A DNA stretch of 64,000 bases from Trichaptum fuscoviolaceum (lineage: Eukaryota > Basidiomycota > Agaricomycetes > Hymenochaetales > Trichaptaceae), in the NCBI GenBank assembly GCA_910574455.1, contig CAJSYZ010000001.1, forward strand, positions 4,757,424-4,821,423, written 5' to 3'. The stretch's first letter is position 1, and each line of letters begins with the position of its first letter. This document shows positions 20,078-30,783 of this stretch, one piece after another. Under the pieces are notes generated by a model, which did no database searches, had not been told where the DNA came from, and saw only the letters and a program-made list of their open reading frames with translations. The position numbers and the translations under genes were made by a program.

Positions 20078-20653
20078 TGTCAGGAATCCGCCTCAGGTTA
20101 TTTTATTTCTTTTATTTTTCCTTTATTTTCTTTTACGATCATACTCCGAGTCGGATCCCCGACATGTCCGGTCCGAAACCGGACTTTCTTTGACTCCGAT
20201 TCTCTTCCTTTTTGCGTAGGTTACTTGCCTGTATGTTTGCAGGCCGCTAGGACAAGCGCCCTGCAAGCAATTCTCTTTTCTTTCTTTCTTCCGCCACTCC
20301 GACTCGAACCTCCGCTCTACCGATGCGGGACCCCGACTAGAGCGGGACCCCGAACTCCGACTTACGTCAGCGGTATAGGTCGGACCTAGTCGGATCAGGG
20401 TCCAGTGGCTTGGTACTGTATAGTTTTTGCCTTTGTTCATCAAAACCGCGGATCCCCCTGCGAAGCACTCCACTTTTGGCCTCTTGTAAAGTGCTTCTCA
20501 GGTGATGTGTTTATCTTTAGCTCTGATGTGTAGAATAGCTTAATTGACTTGTAAAGTGCTTCTCAGAGTGAGAACCACCGCTCATTGCGTCCGATCGTCG
20601 TCCGTGTCCGATTCAGGGTCTCGAAAGCGAAGGAACCACTCTAGGTCGTAACA
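20078..20653 (+). repeat. Ty3 3' LTR
   Basis: 576 bp. Same as the 5' LTR except for one T fewer in the CTTTTCTTTC run near 20280. Followed by GCGCG at 20654-20658. Confidence 0.95.
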
Positions 20654-20658
20654 GCGCG

Positions 20659-21728
20659 AGAGCAGAGCTTAAATCCAAATACCCCTTCACAAACTCCTGG
20701 CAGCCGTCGCCTGACGCAAAATCCATCGAAAAGTTCCGTTTCTTTCTTGTGCGCTTCTATCTTATCTTCGAATTCCATCGAAGGTTGTATGTCATCCTCA
20801 ATCGCAAGCTGAAGAAGTTGGATTCACAACAGCCAGCCACCACACTGACGAGCAGGAGTCCACATGGGATGCCAGCATAGATGACTTTACGTGCAAACCG
20901 TTCCCAAATCTTGATCCATCAGAAGAGGGTGTCCTCGATCTGAAGGACCTGCCTAAGTTCTATTTCGAGGAATTCTTTGCAAAGATGGCCGAAGAGGGCG
21001 ACATCGAATACTATGGCTCTGAGGACATACCCCATGCGTCGGCCAAAGGTTTTCCTCCAAAAGCTCTCCCAGCTGATATACAGCGCAGTTTTGAGGAAGT
21101 CTCAGCTTCTTTCGACCAATTATCCTTGAACACACTAGCGGAAGTTGTCAAGCAGGCGAATCTCACGGAAGTCCCGGTGCCAGTGCGAAAGTGGCCGGAA
21201 AATGACGAAGACCGAAAAAAATTATCGAAGATCCTGCATCTGGAGAAGCGGCGAAATACGCACAGGGAGAAAGCTGTTATCCTTTCCAACGCGATGCAGA
21301 TGATTACGTCTTCTGAACATGTCGTTTTTGAGGTGATGAACGAGACTCCACTCAGGCAACATTTGAATAAACTTATCCACGACCGACATTATTATGGTGA
21401 CGACGAATCTCTCTTCAAATTCATAGAAAACGCACCATCCGTACTGCACCTGACAGCGGGGGAACCACTCTTTACCTATGAACAGCAGGACGTGCTTAAA
21501 AGGATATGCAAGATAGTGGGGAACCATGGCCCTTATGGTCGGGCACCTCAGTCTTATTTGGCTCTGCGCATGGACTGGGCAAAGGAAGTGCGTGAGCAAA
21601 CACGGAAGCCTCCTAGTTCCAAGGAAGGATTTGTGAATCCTTCCAATCCTCATTACAAAGAGCCATTTGAGTTTCGGATTACCGGCGAAGGCGTATCTCG
21701 ACTCAAATCTTTGACGCCCTTGTCCTAG
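20659..21728 (+). pseudogene. Coiled-coil protein gene, 3' part, downstream of Ty3
   Basis: Continuation of the gene beginning near 10979. After the second GCGCG copy the frame resumes in phase with the codon at 12813 (AELKSKYPFTNSWQPSP). One short intron around 20740-20790 is needed to reach the long open frame that covers at least 20800-21728. That frame starts with an acidic stretch (DDFTCKPFPNLDPSEEGVLD), then a helical region with VKQANLTEVPVPVRKWPEN, and ends at TAG 21726-21728. The block LKRICKIVGNHGPYGRAPQS near 21500-21550 looks conserved but I cannot assign it. The intact downstream frame supports recent inactivation. Without the Ty3 element the protein would be well over 700 residues. 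Confidence 0.6.
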
Positions 21729-23606
21729 TATACTACTACCCGTAGTATATGGTCACGGTATAAACTTCGTCGAGTCTATCTGTCTTCCTGATAAACAATG
21801 ATGTTTCGACTTTGTCTTTCCGATAATAGTAAACAATGATGTGTCGTCTTTTTCTTGAATAAAACGCCTATGTCTTGCTTGATTGTGTGATGATATGACC
21901 TTCAACTTGAAGATATTTTGTAAATACTGATCACCACATCTCATACGATGCAGCGCATCCCCAGGCTGCCAGGAGTATCTACTAGCCTACTAGTACTCGT
22001 ACTAGTAGTACCCGAAGGCTTGTTTGTGTTGTGCTTCTACTTTAACATTCAAGTTTCGGGGACATACACCGTGTTAAAGTTCCTCTGGCTCAAGTTGCCT
22101 TCAACATCACTACTTCATCCCTTCAATGTTCCGGGGAGCAAGATGAAGAGGACATGGACGGCAAATTCTTCTGCCAGTGATGTCTGAGTCGGAGTCACTC
22201 AGGCTCACTTGCCACTCAGGCTGCCAGTGCCAGTGGCACGCCGGTCACTGGCACGGTGACTTCAAGTTCAACTTGAAGTTGTGGCACTCACTACTAAGGC
22301 TGGCAGGCTGGCACTCAGTTGTCGACTTCAACTTCAAGTTGTTGCTACCACAGGCATAGTACTTGGTGGACATTGAAGATGCTCAACACTGGCCGTAGTC
22401 ACCATGCCATACAACCAGGCTTGTTAACAGAGAACTTCCTCAGGTTGTCTTACGTCCTGGTGTATTTTCTGTTTAACACTACGTTCTGCTCTCCAGGATT
22501 ACATCTTGGCCCGCACCCTCCACTATTGATCGCATCCTACGCAATTATCGGAAAAAGGAACAGCAGCCGCTGCCGTAGGATGTACAGTTGAGTTGACACG
22601 GGATCATCTTACACACTGGCACTGGCAGCCTAGGGCAGGAACCACCTTACAGACACACTTTAACCAATCATCCAAGATGAGTAAGCTCTATAATATCGTT
22701 GATGGCCTCAAGTGACTTTTCAGTAGCGAACTGACGTAGTCATGGCCTCCTCCTCAACTACCACTGTATCCCAACGCCCAAGTCACCGCAGATTCTCTTC
22801 TTCACTTTTCTACCAATTTTCAACATCGAATTCCTCCTGCACGTCCCGATTCTCTCCCAACACCATGCGGGACCTTGTACAACTCTGATAGACCTCTTTC
22901 TTCCGCCGCGCATCTGCCGACTCGCGCTTTGCCTGTCTCGGCACGCTCAAATTGTTCTATCGGTTTCAACGCCTCGCGCAGCTCGCGTAAAACGTCTGCG
23001 CCTTACTTTGTTAGCTCCCTGTGGGTCGACGCGTTTCTACTCGTGCGCCGCTCTAGGCTCGTATGGAAACCAAGGGGGTAGGAGTTCGACCGCTTTTGCA
23101 GAGGAACGAAACCACTGCCGTCTACGCAATTTACTGCGCCCACAGCAGGCGCCCCAATTCTTGACCCAGGATTCTCTCGCAGATTTATGCCGACGCGTAT
23201 CCCCCCACCGACTAAAGCAATGGCGAGCACACATGCGCACGCGTCCACCTCCACAGTTGACAACACAAACTTCTTCAGCGATTTGTGATGGTAGAGTGGT
23301 TACATCCGTAACCATATATCATGAGTGAACCTTCTCCGAGGGACAGGGCTATGCCAGAGAGCTCATCGTCAGTGGTGGCTGATGACCAGCTCAGAGAGCA
23401 GGACATTAAAACTGGTTGCTGCACTTGCATCCGAGGTCCGCTCCTCTCAGGTTTTGAATTGCGAGACGCATCACCGACGTTTCGGATGTGCAAAGAGGCA
23501 AGTTACTGAACCGGCCCTCACAGGCACGAGGAGAGGATGTATGCGTGCAGTAATCAGTGAGCGAAAGCTACTACTGTACTTCTCGAGTAAGTTGTTCTTT
23601 TAATTT
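21729..23606. other. Intergenic region, no confident gene
   Basis: The first part has a short diverged direct repeat (AAACAATGATGT...TCGACTTT/TCGTCTTT at about 21793 and 21833). 21955-22360 is another palindromic-word tract (CTACTAGTACTCGTACTAG near 21985, CAGTGCCAGTGGCA near 22222, ACTTCAAGTTCAACTTGAAG near 22258). 22740-23330 has Ser/Pro-rich open stretches that may be the decayed upstream part of the WD40 pseudogene, but the frames are too broken to call. Confidence 0.45.
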
Positions 23607-23960
23607 TTGAATCATAATACTCACGGGCTTCTTCAGCTTTGGAGCATCGGCACGGGGAATGTCTATACGTTCTCCGAGAACATCTGCATAAGATTTACGC
23701 CGAAAATTATATTGTCTTCTTTTCTTGGGGTGGGGGTAGGGGGATTGGACACATCCGTTCGCGTATGGAATCTGCAAATGGGTATGATTTTCTTCACATT
23801 CCTGTATCCCCGACTCATCAGTGACAACTTTCCAGTATGACTCCGACTTTCTTGTCACCGGAAGGAACGATGGCCGCGTCAGCTTCTTCTCGTTCCATCG
23901 TTCCTCTTTTCCTCGACCATCTCAAGCTCAACAATAAGCGGCCACAGGACTCGCGCTGAG
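23607..23960 (+). pseudogene. F-box/WD40-repeat protein fragment
   Basis: Three pieces in different frames resemble consecutive WD40 blades: LWSIGTGNVYTF or, one frame over, the ECLYVLREHLHKIYAE piece near 23650-23700; GGLDTSVRVWNLQMG near 23740-23780; and, after a possible intron with GTATGA...TTCCAG (about 23781-23835), YDSDFLVTGRNDGRVSFFSF to about 23905. The blade order and the GRNDGR block resemble fungal F-box/WD40 proteins. A T/G-rich stretch near 23715-23740 breaks the frame, and an in-frame stop follows soon after. No F-box is visible nearby. Confidence 0.5.
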
Positions 23961-24897
23961 CAGTCAGTCGGGACGAGTCTCTATCCCTACCGTCTACTCT
24001 CACTTCAGGGATCCCTGCTCAATCGACATCTAATCCTAAGTTCGCCTGGCCTGAGCGGCGTAAAGAGCCCAAAAACATGGGAAGGATGCTGGAGAGGGAA
24101 GGTTGCGAAGTTGCGCGGTCGGATTCGTATATACGGGGCTATGTATCACCGGGCAGTTTGATGCATCCCAATATTCCGCTTGCATGCACAAAGGTCAACA
24201 AAGCGACTCACAACTCAATTTGCAAATGCCGCAAAGGGAAAAATATAACTGCATTTTCGACATCATCCAAGTTGTTGTCAACTTGTCGTGTTCCCATTCC
24301 TTGCCAAACACCTCTGCCCCGCCACCATTGCCGCCTAAACGGAGAACACTCGGTTTCAATGTGCAGTATGAGTCCATCATCGGCCGACAGCGCAATTCCC
24401 TCAGCTCCGAGGACGAGAAACGCGCCTTCATGCAAATTACTCCTTCCGAAGCGGGTTGGGATGCATTCAAGTTGGCCCATTTCCCATTTTGGCACGGTTC
24501 TAGTTCAAGTTTCGGGTTGTGTACAGGGATGACTGTTGTATGGTGAGTTACTCATGGCTTTCTTCGAAATCCTTCTAGAGCTGATGGAGCAGCTTCTTGT
24601 GCAGTGGGTTGTATCCTCCCGACTTCTTCGGAGTTAACATGACTCATTTTCTTGTTCGTTTGTGCTTAAAATGAAAAGAAGCCTTATAATCAAGTCATCC
24701 GGAAGAAATCATTTGTCATCTCCTACTATCAGTTCAACTTGCGGTTTATCCGAGTCATAGTACAAAGCACTAATAGCTCCCTCTCTCTTTCTAGAAGAAT
24801 GGGAAATCAGAAAACTGACTTCAACTACTTTGTATAAGTGTGAAGTGGGAGCGGGTATTGTCCCCAAGATCATCATCAAGCCATTCCACCGTGAATC
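23961..24897. other. Intergenic region upstream of the exonuclease gene
   Basis: A plus-strand open frame at about 24230-24545 (PPLPPKRRTLGFNVQYES) may be a relic tail of the WD40 region, but I cannot support a product. The rest holds no recognisable feature. Confidence 0.3.
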
Positions 24898-25939
24898 ATG
24901 TTCTCAAATCTTCGTACTATCCTTCTCATCCTCCTCTCCCTTGATTACGCACGCCTGCACCTCCGCACCGTCCTCCGCTTTCAGCTCGTTCAACGGTGGA
25001 CAGCAAGGGCTCAAACGAAGGTACTTGTTTCATTCATATCAAGATCTGTACACTGACTTGTTGCTAGATACACAAGAAACTGCAAACGTTTCTTGATCTT
25101 CTCGGGGTACCACCAACACCTCTCTCCGAATTACATCAATATAGGCTCCATAATATAGTTCCGATACAGTGTCGCACGGGCTTGGATGTGGACAATGCAG
25201 TGACTGCAATATATGCATCATTGCCACAGGTACCAGCTAGTAGATTTGTCTCGATTGACATCGAGTGGGCAAGTGGCGGAGAAGGGCCCAATCATCGCGT
25301 GGACCTCATCCAACTCGCAGTTCAACACCACATTTATCTAGTCAGGACGCATACTCTTACTGACCTTCCCCCTACGTTGGCGCAACTCCTTGGGGATGGT
25401 ACAGTCATGAAAATTTCCGCAGGAATCAACGGTATGAATAACTTATCTTTTCTCCTGCGAGGTGGCCTAACAGAAGAAATGGCAGGTGACGCAGTGCGTA
25501 TAAAGCGCAAGTTTCGCACCTCTGTGCGCTCCTGTGTCGATCTGACAGATTGGGCACGCGTTGTCTACCCGGAAGTCTGGCCCAAAAACCCGACCTGGTC
25601 CCAACTGCTCTTAAACCCTCATCTCTGGTTCCAGCATCCGACTCCGACTGTCAAGCTCGAAAAAATAGTGGGAGAAGTATTGAGGCTGAACGTCAAGAAG
25701 AGTAGTGAGGTCACAATGAGTGACTGGGCAGCTGACGAGCTATCAGCGGCACAAAAAGAGTGTAAGTTATCATTCTGTTGTTCAAGATCAACCATCTTCA
25801 AGTTCTCACTTGCATGATCTGCTGTACTGGAATACTAGATGCAGCTATTGACGTTCACAGCACGTTTGCTGTAGCTTTGGCCCTGAGCCAAAGCCACTCA
25901 CCCTTACCGGATAAGTACATCAAGAACTTCGAGGCTTGA
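24898..25939 (+). CDS. DEDDy 3'-5' exonuclease-domain protein
   Basis: Predicted 287-residue nuclease of the RNase D/WRN-exonuclease fold, which removes nucleotides from 3' ends using two metal ions. Exons 24898-25020, 25068-25431, 25486-25761 and 25839-25939 (47-, 54- and 77-bp introns) give one continuous frame. The N-terminus (MFSNLRTILLILLSLDY) is hydrophobic and could anchor or target the protein. Motif I is Asp-x-Glu in SIDIEW (about 25254-25270). Motif II Asp is in GINGD, which forms only when the 54-bp intron is removed; that intron is a multiple of three with no stop, so an unspliced reading looks open but loses the Asp. Motif III is Tyr-x3-Asp in YAAIDVHS near 25839. All four acidic residues and the Tyr are therefore present. 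The substrate is unknown; such proteins are often multicopy in Agaricomycetes. Confidence 0.85.
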
Positions 25940-27386
25940 TCTAGTAGGCTGAGGCCCACCAGTAGCAGGTTTGACCAAATGTGCTTGAGTTATCGAGTAA
26001 ATTGTTGTGCGCATGCTCTTGTCTTTCAAAGTTGCCAGGAGATTCATGATTAAAATTTATTATTGAATTGCCTTTTTTTCCCGAATGATCACCGTAGTCT
26101 GAGGTATCAAAGTGGTTTGGAAGATGTCGCCAATGGTGTCTGTCTGCTGTTCGGATTGCTTGCCATGATGATGCTTCCAGTGGAGCTTTAAATCTAAAAT
26201 TGGAACTTGAAGAGTTCAAGTTCAAGTTGCCACCGTGACTCGGACTGCACTTGCACTTGAACTTGAACTTGAACTTTTTACCACTGCGTCCCCTCAACGA
26301 CACAGTGTACGTTCTCCAGTCTTGTTATGAGCACTTCTCCGCCATCCCCCACCCATTCCATAAGACCACTTATTGGCCTGAACAAGTTATGTTTTATCCT
26401 ACCCTCAAGCTTGTATTGAACTCGCCTAGACTTCAACATTTCCGAATGAACCAAAAAACGATAGTGTACGTCTGAGAACGTGCTTCTTGCTTGATCTTAT
26501 CACTCACATTTGTCTTTAGTACCTGGAGAGGAGAAGGTGGGCGGCCTTGTTATAGTGAGAGGAGCTCCGACGTGCACGCTGAAGCGAGCATCTTCTACCT
26601 TTCGAACGACACCCGCTGAGGATAGGCCGATACATGTTGCATCACCAACTGTTGTGATCTTCATCAAAAATTAGTAACAATCCTTCGTCTTCAACTAGAG
26701 TCGACACCGCCTTATAGGAAAGGAAGGGCAAGGGCCGTCCGCTGACGATTGAAGAGGTGGCAGAGGACGCTATTGATGAGGGGGCAGATGAACTACACGA
26801 CCGATCCCGCGCCAGCCTTGCGCATGTGTCCTTGGATGCCCCTCGCTTCACATATCAGTTTCCTGCGCCGAAACCGCCATTGCAATGTAGTAAATCTCGC
26901 GTCCGTCAATTGCAGGCTGACGGCCCCGGCCCCGGCCTCGGAACACCACCTCATACCGTCTTGCGAGACACCTTCATACCTCTAGTTGAATGTGATACAC
27001 CTCCGATAGTGAAAAACGCGATGACGCGAGGCTAACATCTTTCCATGAAACAGCTGCCAGCATCTCCCGGCCAATCTCTAGCAAGTCGCCGGAAGGTAGC
27101 GTGAACCTAGGCGCTACATCTAGTTCACAAGCATCGGACTACGGTGGCGAACATCTATGAGGGCATGCGAGGGAAGAGAATAAGCACAACCTTTGAAGCC
27201 TCTGGAACTATAAGTACGGACTTCTCTTCTTGCTATTATATTACTAGGCTTATACTGGTTTATTCATCAGCGAAACCACATGCGTCTATTTCGGATACTT
27301 TGCTCTTCAAACATATCATATCAACACAGATCTAACCGAAGCTAAATGTGTTAGACAATTATTGATCTGGACAACTTCGCGGGGCG
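25940..27386. other. Intergenic region with word repeats
   Basis: 26195-26275 is a dense CTTGAAC/GTTCAAG tract (ACTTGAACTTGAACTTGAAC near 26252). A plus-strand frame at about 26757-27035 (EDAIDEGADELHDRSRASL) is open for 90 codons but has no recognised domain and is not continuous with its surroundings. No gene called. Confidence 0.4.
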
Positions 27387-29580
27387 ATGGAGCTCGAGAC
27401 TGTGACTACTAGTACAGCAAATGGGCGGTCAACCTATGCTGCGCTTTTGTCTTGGAGAGAATTGTCTCACTTTTCTTTGACGCAGGTGAACTTTCAAGTG
27501 CGTACCATTGTTGTCGCGACTACGACCGTCGCTCGTGGCGACTTGACGCAGGAGATCGTGGGCGTGTCTGTTCAGGGTGATATTCTGGACTTGGCCATAA
27601 TGGCATGGTTGACCAGTTGGCTCTCTTCACTGCGGGGGTGACCAAAGTCGCGCGGGAAGTCAGAACGAAAAAACTCGGTGTTCAAGCTGAAATCGAGAAT
27701 GTTCATGTCACAGCAAAAAATCACGTATGTTTATTTCACTAGCATTCCGCTGAATTGTGTAGTGTGGTTTTTACTGAACGCACTCCGAATAGAATGGCTG
27801 TTGACACCATGGCCGGAAACTTGACGACTGAAGTGCGTGGTTTCGCGCAGATCAGTACTGCAGCTACTAGTATAAACGGCGACTTCACGTGTTTCATCAC
27901 CGTCAAAGGCTCAGGCGAGATGGAATCCTTTGAGACTCATCAAATCAATTAAATTGTGCACTACTTGCGCGAGTCGATTTAGAAGAACGCCGCCGCTCGT
28001 GAAGCTGCCGAACTTGCCAGTCGCTCCAAGTTGGAGTTCTTGGCGAACACGTCTCATGAGATTCGACCCCTATGAACGGTATCATTGGCATGAAAGAGTT
28101 TACGCTGGATAGCAATTTGAATAAGAGTCAGCGCGAGAGTCTTCTGCTGGTGCATAGTTTGGCTCGGAGTCTGCTATTGATTAATGTCGATATTTTGGAT
28201 ATCTCGAAGAGTAAGCTAATCCGCCGCCGATGCTTCCGAATTCAGTTGCTAATATTTCGATTAATTACTACGTTCGAAGCAGGCAGGATGACGATAGAGC
28301 AAGTTTGGTATTCACTGAGACACACGGTTTTCGGTAACCTCAAGACTCTCGTTGTACGACCATCGCAAAACAACCTCGACCTCACATATGATGTTTACCC
28401 AGACATTCCTGATCAGCTCATCGGTGACTCGCTGCATCTGCGCCAGGTCATTACGAACATTGTCGGCAACGCTATCAAGTTCACCTCGAGCAAGGTCGTG
28501 TGGAACGGACATGCTGCGCTGTCGTGCCGTCTGGTTGGCATCAAGGACTCGATGGTGAAGGTAGAGTTCTGTCTCACGGATACGGTATCGGTATTACGAA
28601 AGGTACAGTGAACTTGATCTGTGGTACGTTCGTGCGAGGGGATGGATCAACCACTCGAGTGAGCTCTTCTCGAATAGTCATTTGTTCCGGCCTGTAGTGG
28701 TCTTACTTTCTTAAATCTAGGACTACGGTGGTGCTGTCCTTGGTCAATCAGTATCGAAGTGAGTTGTGTCGCTGATGAATAAGACGATGTGAGTTGAGAG
28801 CGAGCTGGGCAAGGGAAGTTCACGACCACCTCCTAAATCAGCCAGTTGTCCACCGAGAACGTACTTTCGATGATCCAGGCATTCGCGAAGCAGAAAATCC
28901 GGCTTGCCAATACGCTGGACGACCGAACAGGTGTAGTGATGCGTATCACAGAGCTTATTCTGAAGCCTTACGACGTGAGCGAAGTTGCAGATAATGAGTG
29001 TTGCCTACATATCGATGGGATACTTGTTGATTCGCTGACGGCCGTAAGTCATCTTGTTAAAGTGCATTCGAGCTACAGTATAAAGCCTTACTCAAACACT
29101 TTTCGGATGATCCAGAAGGAACAAACCAGGAGTATGAACACTTGCGATATATACCGATCGTTCTGGCGTCAGACCAAAACTCCCTATTGAACAAACAACT
29201 TCCAGACCGAGATCTACCCCCACTTCCCACCGGAGGCAATCTGCTTCTCAAGGATGTAGAAGCAGAGCTAGATTGATAGGTTGCGGTGACGAGAATTGAC
29301 ACGAGCGGCTACGGCGGACCATTCAAGGTGGAGGGTAATTCAAGAACATGGACCTTGAGGGAAAATGATCAGAACGTGCGCAATCGGACAAGAGAGAAAT
29401 TGCTTTCGGAACAGATTGAAAATAGTATGTCCGAGTCCTCCGAAAACCCGTAGTAAGAACTCTGGAATTTATGTTTGACAATTGTTTCAGGCGTCAGGAA
29501 GAATATGCCACTTGGGCGGAAGTCGGACAATTCTCGAAGCGCACAAGGCAAATGTGCTTGAGTCGCTCAGCCAACAACGA
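27387..29580 (+). pseudogene. Group III hybrid histidine kinase (Nik1/Os-1 type), decayed
   Basis: A relic of the osmosensing hybrid kinase that feeds the HOG pathway and is the target of fludioxonil-type fungicides. Family blocks occur in the right order but in changing frames: HAMP-repeat text such as TVARGDLTQEIVGVSVQGDI (about 27530-27580), GMVDQLALFTAGVTKVAREV (27600-27660), [16 protein letters not shown] (27808-27860); the H-box TSHEIR (about 28048-28065) retaining the His, followed by a stop in the next codons; NGIIGM in another frame; LLLVHSLARSLLLI (28145-28180); ATPase text LDLTYDV-PDIPDQLIGDSL (28377-28430) and VGNAIKFT (28460-28485); and receiver text TGVVMRITELILKPYDV (about 28930-28978) and YEHLRYIPIV (29135-29165). 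Many frameshifts and stops separate the blocks. The upstream repeats and N-terminus are missing or unrecognisable. Confidence 0.85.
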
Positions 29581-29794
29581 AAAGCATGAACATCCTTATC
29601 AGCGAAGGCGAGAGGAAAGCAGCGCGCAGCCTACAATACTGGCGTACTGAATTACTGGTGTACTGATTTGTACTTACTATGACATTTGAATTGTACATGC
29701 TTGTACTTAGTCTTTACTTATGCTTGACTGACCTCCTGATGTACTGACGTACTGAGTGTGTCCTGAAAATTGGCTTATTTCAGTGTGTTCAGGC

Positions 29795-29855
29795 CATCAG
29801 TTGATTTCAGACAGGCATAGCAACATATCAGTAGATTTCAGACAGGCATAGCAAC
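29795..29855 (+). repeat. Two-copy tandem repeat of about 30 bp
   Basis: ATTTCAGACAGGCATAGCAA occurs twice in a row, each copy preceded by ATCAGT(T/A)G. Confidence 0.8.
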
Positions 29856-30078
29856 CCTTCAGTCCATTTAAGGCAGCGTCAGGACGCGTCAGTCGCCTTA
29901 AGCAAAAAGTAGTTTCCCTGATGGATTGCGTCATCGTTAGTAATTCAGTCCACCAGAACCTTCGAATGGAACGCCTTCCTTAAGAGGAAGGAATTCCCTT
30001 TACAGGCAATTTCACGTGACCTTTTGACTTTTGGCAGGCGCTGGACACGGTTGCATACCCTAAGAATACCCACTGGCA

Positions 30079-30141
30079 GCTACCCAAGGGGTAGCGGGAA
30101 TTATTTGCGAACGCTGTGGGTGCACAGCAGAGCCCGCTACC
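30079..30141 (+). repeat. Foldback repeat, copy 1
   Basis: GGTAGCGGG (about 30090-30098) can pair with CCCGCTACC (30133-30141), enclosing an inner stem GCTGTG/CACAGC. The same left strand can instead pair with GCTACCC directly upstream (30079-30085). See copy 2 and the partial copy near 63345. Confidence 0.7.
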
Positions 30142-30673
30142 AATGTTGGGTAGTTCTATTACATTTTAGAATGTATAAACTTCTTATATATACATATGTG
30201 ACAATGATTATAAGTTATAAGAATCTTTTTTATGCAAATGAAAGGAGGCCGTCCGCGTCCTCGTCCGGCGCGCTCGCTTTGCTCGCGCCCCCGTTCTCGG
30301 ACACCGAGTCGCACAGAGACCATACATTGTGAATAATATAAGTAACTTGTAAGTACCAATTTAGTGATTATAATTTATACAAGATATTATATGTGAAAAT
30401 GAATCTGTGTGGCAGGCATCCTTGTCCGCCGCGCTCGCTTCGCTCGCGCAACTTGAACCCGGATACGGAGACTGTGCTATTTGAGCTCAATTGGACTTAA
30501 GTAAACTTAATTAACTTAATGCATCCATTGTAAGCAATTTAAGTAACTTGTAAGTGAACCTAAGTTCGGCACTTTGTATTTACCGAAAGGCCGGCCTAGA
30601 CTAAAGGCACATGACATTCACGTGATAAATAAGGTTTTGACTGAAAAAAGTGACAATCAGTACGCCTTTAGAA

Positions 30674-30739
30674 CCCGCTAGGGGTAGCGGGAACAAGCAG
30701 TTAGGGCTGTGAGCTAACTCACAGCAAAGCCCGCTACCC
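30674..30739 (+). repeat. Foldback repeat, copy 2
   Basis: GGGTAGCGGG (30682-30691) can pair with CCCGCTACCC (30730-30739), enclosing GCTGTGAG-CTAA-CTCACAGC. An alternative local hairpin CCCGCTA-GGGG-TAGCGGG spans 30674-30691. A purine-rich tail (GAGAGAGGAAGAAAAAA) follows, as it does loosely after the copy near 63400. Confidence 0.75.
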
Positions 30740-30783
30740 GGGAATGCGGTTAGAGCAAGAGAGAGGAAGAAAAAATTATATCT

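Larger units (their letters stand above)
12816..20653 (+). mobile_element. Ty3/gypsy chromovirus (Tf1/sushi-like), near intact
   Basis: Complete LTR retrotransposon in the order LTR, primer site, gag, -1 shift, protease, reverse transcriptase, RNase H, integrase, chromodomain, polypurine tract, LTR. The two LTRs differ by a single T in a pyrimidine run (577 against 576 bp), so insertion is recent. Both coding frames are open except where the copia element sits. A C-terminal chromodomain puts it in the chromoviruses, and the self-complementary primer site matches the Tf1/sushi priming mode. It lies in the same direction as the gene it interrupts. Once the 1,493-bp copia insertion and its 5-bp duplication are discounted, pol reads on in frame, so this copy was probably able to move until the copia insertion. 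Confidence 0.95.

Noticed and set aside
25431..25500. Loss of the second catalytic Asp in the exonuclease
   Set aside because: The apparent loss comes from reading an in-frame 54-bp intron; with GT-AG splicing the GINGD motif is restored.
30420..30470. CGCTCGCTTCGCTCGCG as a functional terminator or origin
   Set aside because: Two copies exist (also near 30267) but no neighbouring gene end or origin feature supports a function; kept only as a repeat.
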